From Carposina sasakii (Eukaryota > Arthropoda > Insecta > Lepidoptera > Carposinidae), in assembly GCA_014607495.2 (NCBI GenBank), contig CP053153.1, positions 558,001 through 622,000 on the forward strand: 64,000 nt of DNA. The letters are read 5' to 3'. Position 1 is the first letter of the stretch. Every line of letters starts with the position of its first letter. The notes below the pieces were generated by a model, which saw only the letters and a list, made by a program, of their open reading frames with translations, did not search any database and was not told where the DNA came from. A program made the translations under genes and the position numbers. Of the stretch, positions 54,791 through 64,000 are shown piece by piece.

Positions 54791-57700
54791 CTATTGATGT
54801 ACAAAAGGGTAGTGAATTATGAAATAATAATAAAAACGTTATTCTATTCTTGCTACAACTGGCATGTTATAGTACCTGTTATTTCTGAACGGACTAAGAT
54901 TTGGAACTAGTGGCCATAATAATTATTGTTAGGCTCACAAAGAGCTATCCAATGACGTACTACACTAAGCTATTGGTGGTGGGTACCAAGATTTTGCATC
55001 ATCCTTTGCCTTATGCTCAAGTTTAGCTCTTTTTCGTAAAAAAAACATTAATTGCAGGTAGTGTAGGCCAAGTCATGGGTAGAGTAGAGACAAGACTGAA
55101 AGTTTGAAATAAGATAGATACTTTTGCTGTTACGTTGATAAAATCTAGAACATCTATAGGTTTTTTATTTAAGTTGGCTACAAAACTTCTTGACATCAAA
55201 CTGTTTAGTACTTCCCCAAAAGCATTGTTAAAGTAAAATCATTCCAAACTTCGTAGATTGAATAACGATCTGAATTTAAAAGTTAATTTCAAAACCCAGT
55301 GTTATACTTCAAGGTCATTAACTCTTCCAAATAAAATAAAATAATTTGCTCGAAAGTTTTGTTTGTTTTAAAAACAAAAGCACGTGACACACGGACTGAC
55401 GCGTTCGCGGAAGGCGCCTAATGAAGATCTTAATTGGGTGCGCGCGTGTGTCCACGGCTTTATCAATGGCTTTCTTCGTAGTGTTTCTTTTGCCTGCCAT
55501 TTTTATTGTTTTTGTGTTGCTTAGAGCTGGCATTATTAGAATCGGGTACAGCTTCGCTCATACAGGTGGTTTGTATACTTACTTTCTTGCGGCTCTCAAG
55601 CTAACGCGTACGATATTTGAATTTCAATAACCGAACTTGATTGAGAGATTTATGCATATCTCACATTTATCGTCAATAATTATTTTTGAACTCCATTAAT
55701 TATTGCATTGTATGACGCTTTAAAGCATATATCTGTTCTTGTATCGCCTTACATACTATTATTATGACTAGACTGTAGAGGTTTATCAAAATATTTGTTG
55801 GCGTTTAATGCAATACGAAAGAACAATCGAATTGTAAATATTGTAATAATAAATATTGCTCGTATTCCTTCGAACAATGGATGGGATGGCTACTGCAGTA
55901 GTATCAGTGTACCGCTGTATAGTCACACAACACGCCACGAGCAAACAATACCGCCTTATCAGATCCACTGAACTACTATTACGGAACGAGCCCTCAATGA
56001 GTACAATATCAGCACATACGATAAGCCAAATAAAAAACTAAATAAAGTACGACAAAAAACACACGCGAAACGGCCATTACAAAATAACTCCACCGTGTAC
56101 CGACTGATTCGATTTGCGTTCGGCAAATAGGAGACGCGGCTGACATAAAATCAATCGGCGGGCACGCGAGGCTTAACACCGAAATAATGTAAATTATTGC
56201 TCGTAAAAGTGTCATTTTCGACGCACGCGTGACGTCACCGACCTCCACTGACGCGCAAGGAAACGGAACCCTAGCTTGTCCCAGTAAAACCGCGAATGGC
56301 GTGCTAACCTCGCGACAATGAAAGCGGAACACCGCTTCAGCTCCAACTGCCCCCGCTTTGTTATCTTTGTCATCGACTACACGTTACATTTGCATGGCTG
56401 ACGCATACGTGGCCGCTGCAGCTTCATGTTTACACAGGGCCAATCAAAACTCATGGTAATATGAAAAATTTCGCAGACGTCATATTCGAAAATTCTTATT
56501 TAAAATGGGACAAAAGCTGTCAGGGCAGTAAACCTCAAACATCGGGAGCGTCGGTGTGAGTGAGGAGGCACGTCGGCACAGAGCCGGACTCACACAGCGG
56601 GACTGAGACGATCATTTACATACGGGTTGCGGGGGCGAGGCGGGAAAGGGACGCCGACCGGGCCCGGGGGACCGCCGCGACGCCAGGGATACCCGCGAGA
56701 AAGACAGAGACCACTATACTATTATCCTGAGCTAAAAAAATGAAAAGTGGGCGGGGGATTACATTATAGTAGCGAAAGTAATCGATATTCTGTTTTAGTA
56801 CGAGGTTGTTAGACCTGTGCACTGCTGCAGCCTAAATACGTAAGGTGGTTAGGTCACGAAGGGTTTCAGTCAGGTGCGGTTTATTTTTATGCGAGTCTCC
56901 TATAAAGAGGATTACGGCTAAGAAAGGGGTCGAGCCTTTTGTGGAAAGATTTCAAAGATATCGTAAACAGGGTTTGCTTTTTTATAGCATCGTTTTCTGA
57001 GAAGATATTTTCTAAGGGGATGATACTTGATTCGTTATTAATACTCGATTCTGAAGGGTCAGTGGGGTGTCAAAGATGCAGCATTTAAAGTAAATGAGCC
57101 GTAGGGCATTTCGCGCATAATTTGCCGGTTGTCCTTTGGGGGCCGCAAGCGAGGTCCACTTCCGAGCTCGAGCCGGACCTGTGAAAGATGGCCGACTTGA
57201 TTTGTTTCCTCGACAATTTTGGAAAATAAAAAATAAATCCAAACCATAAAGATCATGTTCTTTGTTTGGGACAACAGCATACAAGTCCTCGTCACATGCG
57301 ACTCACGTGAAGTCGCCTACTGGTGTTAATCCACTGCAATCTCGGAACGTAAAAACGGGGGAATATTTATATAGTGATAAAATCCATTTTCGGGGCGACA
57401 CAATGCGGAACAAACTTTATTTCCATAGCTTTCATGCGAAAGACTTTCTAGTTAGGATAGTGATGGCTCACGATGCCTTCAAATGGATAATGTGCTTTTA
57501 AAATCAACTGGTTTTCCAGCAAATATTTTGAATTTATTATTTTGAATAAGTAGAACTATAGACTCAGTGTTTTGGAAAAGTATATACAATATTTAATTTT
57601 AACATTAATACCTGAGACCGGGACATACCATTGTTAATTTTTCGATTATCAATTAAAGAATTAGTAAATAATAAATGTACGAAATAAATATAGCTAAATT

Positions 57701-57817
57701 CTCCTTATCAATATTTTAACAACAAATCTTCTAAGTGAAAATCATAGCGATCATCAGGCGATGGTACATTTTGGATTCTCCACGTTTATCGACAGTCAAC
57801 ATCCTCCCATCTCTACT
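54791..57817. other. Gene-poor stretch with CpG-rich regulatory-looking blocks
   Basis: 56215-56345 contains a perfect CRE TGACGTCA at 56230-56237. 56350-56455 contains SOX, octamer and CCAAT motifs. 56540-56720 and 57100-57190 are GC-rich. ORFs of 60-107 codons overlap in several frames there, as expected of GC-rich noncoding DNA. A hydrophobic 69-codon ORF at 55421-55630 is noted but not called. Confidence 0.35.
56350..56455. promoter_or_regulatory. Enhancer-like motif cluster (SOX, POU octamer, CCAAT)
   Basis: CTTTGTTATCTTTGTC at about 56357 (two SOX-type cores), the octamer ATTTGCAT at 56388-56395, and CCAATCA at about 56441, within a CpG-rich block. Motif evidence only. Confidence 0.3.
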
Positions 57818-60164
57818 CTAAGCCACCCTCAGTTTTTCCTTCAATTTTCCTTTTGCTCCGATCTCAACGGTTAATTGACGAAGAATTTTGATTGGTCCCT
57901 CTACTAGACGCCATATTTCTATGCATCCGTGGCGACGCCGGATCTTTTCTTCTTTTTTAGGGATCCGCGCACTGAGTTCTATCTTTGATTGAATGGCAAA
58001 TGCGGAGAAAAATGTTCGTATAAAACATACAGTGGTATTGTTTCTATCTTTATCTGTTACCTTTTCACAATAAATAGCTAGACTTATTGAGTCAAACTTA
58101 AGCATTGGGAAAACAATATGTACAACTAGAGTTAACAGCTTTACATTATTCCTTTCAAAAGTTTCAGATATAAAATTTTCAGTGTACGGAATCCGTGTTT
58201 CGACAAATACTTTTTTAATTTCATCGCAGCTTCATTTATTATTCCGCTCTTATTTTAATGGTTAGGTTCGTTATTGTCTGTCTGAGTTTTCGATATTATT
58301 TCTGAATTTAATTGCCGTTTTGTTTTGGTGGGATGTTGACTGTGAGAGCTATGTTTGTTTTTTCATTCGACATTTTTTATTTCACCATTCACGTGGATAA
58401 GGGTTTCCGGTTGATCGTTTACTTGTTTCCTGTGCTTATATTATTTCAATGCGAATTTTATTTTGATTGAAAACCGATGCTTTATATTCTAGAAAATTCA
58501 ATAAAAAGTAATGAGATTCTGAAGAACTTGTATTTTTTGTTGTGAGTGATTTTGTTTGCAATAACTGAAAATATCTTATAGATACACCAACACTTAGTTA
58601 AAATATTTAACAATAACCACGTAGCTATACCAAATGAAAGTATGGAAAATAAAAAGGTAAGACATCCAACAAATCAGAAAGGAGAGTGTTTAATAAATCT
58701 ATCGGCTAGTAAAATAAAATGCAATCTCAAAATAACATTTCAATCGCAGCAATTACTCGTCAAAGGCGGTACGTTTCAATGAAGAACTTATTAAACAGTA
58801 CCATTTGAGGCAGTATTGACAAAACGCTGCGCGCGCGCCGATTCACTTGCACACGCAGCCACGTTCATTTGCTTACGGCGGATTTTCAAAACTAGGTAAA
58901 CTCTATTAGAAGTTTCTTGTGTCGCATAGATACTAGCGACGATTTGTATGTTGAATTTGTTTTGTGGAAGCAGAGATTGGTAAACAAATTTAAAAGATGG
59001 TCGCCCATTGAAACGTCAAGCAGCAAGCATTGTGAAGTCGCCGCGTGAGGATGGCAGAAAGAATGGCTTCGTGTTTTCGGAGTTTCTTTGGTATTTCTGG
59101 CTAATATACTGTGGATATTGAAGTTTGGTAGCCCGTGAGTCATATAACTGAGCCAAAAGTATGGTACAGAATTTCATGGGTCATCATTAAATTAGTAATC
59201 AGGTAATAGACTCAGTCAGGTCAGAAGAGAAAAGCTGACCAAGTCATCTCTCACGTGGGAATTCTAACATTGTTTTATTACCTATGAAACTGATAGTTTT
59301 ACAAACACTTTGGATCCTGAACTTTAAGTAAGTTTCAAGTTTAACACTGGCAACGGAAAAGCCTTGCTATATTATCATAATTCTATCTTGGTGGATAGGT
59401 ATAAGGGGTAAATCCTTGCTTTTAACTACGTATGTTATTGTTGCATGTGATAGATAACCTATAATACGCTTCTTTGTTGCTATAAGTTATATTATATTGT
59501 TTTATAAGCTGTTGGTTGTCCACAGAGCTGCAATAAATAAATAAATAGACTAGAGTATAACCGCTATACAAACAAAGGAGTTTCCAAAATAGAATTTCCT
59601 TTTATCCCAGCAAAACATTAGTATCAATTGCCATTGGAGCACTAAACTGCTCTGGCCGCGTGACGGATACCGCACGGCTCTGATTAGCGTACATTAGCAT
59701 TCCGTCCGCGTAGGCACTGGCGCCATCTAGCCTGCACGGTACATGAATTGAGGAATTGTGATACCTTCTTTAGCACAGTTTGTTTGAAATATAGTAACAA
59801 ATTATACTTAGGTACTACTTTCATCGAATTATTGTCAATGCAATATTAACTATGAGTTCGAGGTATTTAATAATAATGGACAATGTACTAATATGCTCAA
59901 TATAAACAGGGATAACCCTATTATACCTATCAAGGTACACGATATTTCAGCAAAAAATTTACTACTTTTAAAGTACGATCGTATCCATTGTGGAACAGAG
60001 ATGCCTCTCTACATTGTTTGTAGCATGGTTTTACTTTCACAATAGAAACAATCCTGCTAATAAGTTTTATGGTTAGATTGGTTAGCCACAACATTTCAAA
60101 TACATAACTGTTTAAAACATAAAAGTTTCGATAGATAGATAAATAAACAATTGGCATAACACTT
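57818..60164. other. Gene-poor stretch
   Basis: A Lys/Arg-rich 95-codon minus-strand ORF at 57818-58105 has no known motif. An AATA-repeat tail at 59531-59547 marks a likely old LINE 3' end. No gene called. Confidence 0.4.
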
Positions 60165-60305
60165 GTGTTGATGCGGGGCTTCACTATAATACATCAGCTG
60201 AATCTCGTTCCACGCATGTCGTAAGAATCGACTAATGTGCTGTGGGATCTCCTTTACGATCCTGTAGTTCTGACTAGCCAATTTAGGCAAGTATATGTAT
60301 GTATG
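60165..60305 (+). repeat. Dispersed repeat family A, internally deleted copy
   Basis: GCGGGGCTTCACTATAATAC and GTCGTAAGAATCGACTAATG jump to GATCTCCTTTACGATCCTGT, omitting the middle, then end in a GTATATGTATGTATG tail. Confidence 0.65.
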
Positions 60306-61999
60306 TAACAATTGACATACCTACTATCGCCACAGTTTTTGAACCGCGTCGCCCGAGTTAGATCGGCGTTTTTCGCTAAAGCATAGGACACATTTATAGT
60401 CAATATCGGGATTTAGGAGCGAAGCAGGGCGGCCATGTTAATTGCTTTCTTCCTTTGCTTACTAATAGTGCTTCGTCCAATCGTGGTTCATTGCAAGTAA
60501 CCAATGTGTTTTCATTCTCGATTGTTTTCTGAAAATTGCTCTTTTATGGTCCTTTTTATTTATTACTCCTAAATGTAAGAGGAATATGACGTAATGGGTC
60601 ATCAAATACTATTTGTATTCTGGTTGTAGTGTACATTACAATCTTGTTGCCGTGTTATTAGAAAATAATTTTAACATTGTTTTATTCAACTGAACATATT
60701 GACAGATATATACTAATGTTTGTGTCTACAATCTACATTATGCCTTGTTTCAGCTATCAGAAACTCTTGACCTATCTACCTACACAGTTAATAAAAAATC
60801 AACTATTTTAAGAATCAAGGTATCAGAATGTAAAAAAAAATCCCACTGATATAGTTCCTGAATTATTAACAAATTCAACTTCACTTATGACATAAAATTA
60901 TAAAGCTGTACTAAAAAATCAACCTTATGGAATTAAACCCTTCCATAGGATGTCAACTAGAATCATCGTAGACTGCCAACAGCCTCACGGGTCATTAACC
61001 TCGCCTTATATACATCTACCCTCCGTGCACTACATATACAGACTATGCCTAGGTTATTAAATTGCTCTAGACAGGTAGATCGTTAGTTGATGAGGGTTTA
61101 AGGTTACGAGAAATATTAGAGATTACAACAGCAAAACTAAACGAATTAATATCTGGGTTACTATAATGAATTTGTTTTAATGATATATGAGCACAATGTG
61201 ATAGCATTGCTTAAAGGGATATTTCCAATCATTAACATATAAATAAATTTCTTAAGAAAAGTTAGACCTCCTAAAAATAAGCCACTAAAGTGTATGGATT
61301 GCTTTCCTATGACTATGTTTAGATCTATATTATGAACAAATACGGATGCCTAACATCTTTACCTTTAATGGTTCGATATTGAAACAGATAAAAAAAATAC
61401 TAGCAAGAAAGCTTTACACTGATACTGCATTTGGACTATTGGCCCATATAAACACAGACTGCTCCTTTTTATAGGATCTCTTTTATAATCCTGCACTTTT
61501 TTCCAATTCAGGAGCACACCCGTGTGTATTTATGTAAACACAGATAGCAAAAATGTCACCCAAGACAAGCGTAAACCCAATTACAGCAGGAACACCTAAC
61601 ATCCACTTGTGTTTCAATCAAAGCAGATGAAAGTGTCCGTAAAAAGCGTTTGAGTGAAAGCCGAGGGCATTGTTTGTTATAACGAAGCCCCGTGTCAAGG
61701 ACCCTTAACATCCGACTCGCGCTTTGCATATTTTTGTTTGGGTGCCCCGACTTGAGCTCGTTTCATTAACATTTTGGCTGGGCGTTTACACTTGCAGGTT
61801 TCTTAATTTGCTTTACCTACTGAATTTGTTATGGAGTTGTGAGAATATTTTATTTGTTTCAGCCTTAATCGTCACCCAAATTGGGTTATGTGTTTAATTT
61901 CAAGTTCATGGCTATTCCGCAATACGAAAACATCCGTGTTTTCCAATATTTCTTATGGCATTTTCTCAGGAACACTGATCATTTACATATGTTCTCGCG
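60306..61999. other. Gene-poor stretch
   Basis: Only a family A 3' remnant at about 61462-61525 (TAGGATCTCTTTTATAATCC). No gene seen. Confidence 0.45.
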
Positions 62000-62009
62000 A
62001 TTTAAAACG

Positions 62010-62085
62010 TGCCTGTGGGTTGTTCTTCATTATCCTGCAGTTCTGGCTACCCCGTTTTGGGAACGCATCCGTTTGTACCTATATG
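62010..62085 (+). repeat. Dispersed repeat family A, 3' end
   Basis: TCCTGCAGTTCTGGCTACCC followed by CGTTTTGGGAACGCATCCGT. Confidence 0.6.
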
Positions 62086-62845
62086 TGTAATAATGTAGTT
62101 TATTGCAACAAAAAGTTCAGTTGTTGCTCTGTAAAGAGAAATTTATTTTAGTAATTTCACAACCATTTTACACAAGTTATTTTACAACATTAAAAGCTAT
62201 TGCTTCAAAAATTATGAAATTGTTTCCTTTAAAATCCACGTCTACGCGAGTAATAAGCAGGAAATTAAAATTAAATGAAGAGTACAATAGCTTCATTTAC
62301 ACATGTATTTATTTATGTACTAATCTAGGATAAACTTCATGAAACAAAATCAATTCTTCTTCACAACACTTATCAGAACCGCCACCAACACTGCATACAA
62401 CAAATCTAACACCTACTTCATCGAAAACCCTTATTACTATAACCCTCTATCCACCTAGACATACCTTCATAACCATCGTCACCTGAAACACACTAGTGGG
62501 CGTGTGACGTGCGAGAGTAAGCGTGGGCTCGACGCGCTCATGTAAAATGCAACAGCCGTACGTCACCGCTCGACTCACGCACATGCTTCGGCTGGAGCTG
62601 CTTTTTTCTCGTGACCATGAAAGCGTCCTACCTTACTCTGTAATTGAATGAATGAAATTCAGTTGATACTAGTGGCAAATATATTGGTTTTCGGGTTATC
62701 AATGCGACAACGCATCTATGACTTTCGGATCAACAGATAGTCACTGAATAATATAATCAATGCAATCTTTTCATTAAAATTACAGTTTTCTTTATTATGT
62801 AACAATCTAATTATATAATGCTGACCTAAACTAAAAAAAAAGGGC
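62086..62845. other. Non-genic stretch
   Basis: CpG-rich patch at 62495-62620 (GTGACGTGCGAGAG, CCGTACGTCACCGC), possibly regulatory. No gene seen. Confidence 0.4.
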
Positions 62846-62955
62846 GTCGGTTGGATGCAGGCTGCTTCCGACCGGTCGGAGTGGAGGTTGTTAAGGGAAG
62901 ACCTATGTCCAACAGTGGACTTCTCAGGGCTGTAAATGATGATGATGAATGATGA
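62846..62955 (+). mobile_element. RTE-type LINE tail with ATG repeats
   Basis: Codes GWMQAASDRSEWRLL, then a one-base frame change before the TATGTCCAACAGTGGACTTC tail and ATGATGATGAATGATGA. It shares the unusual CCGACCGGTCGGAGTGGAGG with 42109-42390. Confidence 0.75.
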
Positions 62956-64000
62956 CCTAAACTACCTATATATAGCTACATTACGTGTAAAGTAAGTATA
63001 AACTAACGAATTTTCAGATAAAAACCAAATTTTGGATAAATAAAAAGAATTTAGGAAACTTTAAACAACAACTTGATTTTATTATACTATCGCTGAAACC
63101 ATCTATAAGTCTACCTACTTTATTTGAAATACTGGATATCTCGAGGAATGAAACTTGTCTGACAAACGGATAGTTAGACAACCTTCCCTATGGAATTTTA
63201 CAATAAGGTAACGTAATCCAAAAAACGAGACACCGAACTTCAAATTGCCATTTTTCAAATGGCCATTTACCCAAAACTTCTGACGATTCATCAGCACCGT
63301 GCCAGTAACCACGTGACCTGCTTCTAACCCCGTACGCGTGCAGCATCACCAAGGTCGCGTCGGGGGCATTGTTCGGGAAAAACTTCAGGCATGGATAATG
63401 CATGAGCCACGGAAATTATTGTAGGGGATGTTTAGTCTCATTATGTAAGTACGATCTAACGATTTTATGGACAGGATTCCTAAAATTTAATTATACGATT
63501 TAATTCTAAGAGATATGGAAATACCGGTTGTAACCAAAAGGTGTATGCTAAGCGAAATGCTAAAAATATTAGCCCACCAAAAATAAACCCACTATTTTGA
63601 AATATGTTTTTATACAATCTTGAAAAATAAACATGTGATTTATAGGTAGAATCGCAAATTTTGTAAAAACCTAGTTATTCTACAGTAGGCAAAATTTATA
63701 GAAATTTGCTTAACACACCCCTTTTGTTAAACCCTGTATAAAGTGATCTATAATTACATACCAATTTTAAAACTAAAACATATGTGCCTATGTATGTATA
63801 TCAATGATGATGACTTAGTATTTGTTTTTTAGTTGTGGCGGTATCGTCCAAATAAAATTTGACAAAGCCAGAGACAGTCGTATAGTATTTGCTTATTATA
63901 GATGCTATCCCATCTCATTTCCCTATTCCACATAACAAATCCCAAAAGACTTTGAAAGAAAACTGACCGACAATCTAAAGGTTTTATCCCAAATACCAGC
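62956..64000. other. Non-genic right edge
   Basis: A GC-richer patch at 63290-63390 includes a CACGTG E-box (about 63310). No gene seen. Confidence 0.4.

Noticed and set aside
55421..55630. 69-codon hydrophobic ORF (MAFFVVFLLPAIFIVFVLL)
   Set aside because: T-rich sequence gives hydrophobic codons by chance; no other evidence of a gene.
56009..56332. 107-codon minus-strand ORF in CpG-rich DNA
   Set aside because: Stop codons are rare in GC-rich DNA; no motif, and it covers putative regulatory sites.
57818..58105. 95-codon basic minus-strand ORF
   Set aside because: No motif; composition alone does not support a gene.
1..64000. CRISPR arrays, operons, bacterial or phage features
   Set aside because: No evenly spaced repeats with unique spacers; splice sites, poly-A tails, Helitrons and a eukaryotic initiator tRNA show a eukaryotic genome.

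Overview
This is an AT-rich, intron-capable eukaryotic window without operons, ribosome binding sites or dense genes. The mobile elements point to a moth or butterfly (Lepidoptera). They include Helitron-type repeats starting TCTATACTAATATTATAAAG and ending near an ACGCGGACG(A/G)AGTCG hairpin, RTE-type LINE tails reading 'TATGTCCA(A/G)CAGTGGACT' followed by ATG repeats, and many TA- or TTAA-flanked foldback elements. Species assignment is an inference. I see no convincing complete host protein-coding gene. The window looks like a gene desert or a very large intron built from nested transposable elements.

Region by region. (1) 1-4335 and 14783-19313 hold two nearly identical copies (about 99.9 percent) of one 4.5 kb DNA transposon with 34-bp perfect terminal inverted repeats. 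Each carries a DDE/D transposase gene on the minus strand with a 5' UTR intron, a CCAAT box and a polyadenylation signal. The reading frame is split into two ORFs in both copies. (2) 4336-12740 is mostly old intergenic sequence with a TA-flanked MITE, a short retroposon (family C), a Helitron-like element (family B) and LINE relics. (3) 12740-14176 is a 5'-truncated non-LTR retrotransposon with an intact YADD reverse transcriptase segment and a poly-A tail. A 26-bp-arm hairpin follows at 14308-14368. (4) 20205-20276 is the one clear host gene: an initiator tRNA-Met on the minus strand with a T6 Pol III terminator. (5) 20277-33120 is gene-poor, with several MITEs, a CTCF-like site and GC-rich islands. 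(6) 33121-45301 is a nest of insertions. A Helitron sits inside a TTTTRACGTGAAACGTCT-ended DNA element, which sits beside a LINE tail inside a TA-flanked MITE. The same Helitron-bearing composite recurs intact at 44548-45301. A compact ETS/CRE promoter-like cluster lies at 36625-36698. (7) 47953-51230 holds a Helitron-like copy, a 656-bp MITE containing a tRNA-derived SINE head, and a TTAA-flanked foldback. (8) 52704-54488 is a spliced transposase gene (zinc-finger head, DDE domain, SWIM finger) that has lost the first part of its catalytic domain by internal deletion. (9) 54790-64000 is gene-poor, with CpG-rich blocks carrying CRE, SOX and octamer motifs and some LINE tails.

The elements do not form a pathway; what they record is an order of insertion. 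The two young transposons, the nested composite and the datable family C insertion with a 12-bp target duplication are the most informative parts. Nothing here meets the bar of a demonstrably new biological system. The closest candidates are the Sola-like transposon with its shared split frame and the Helitron-carrying composite element.
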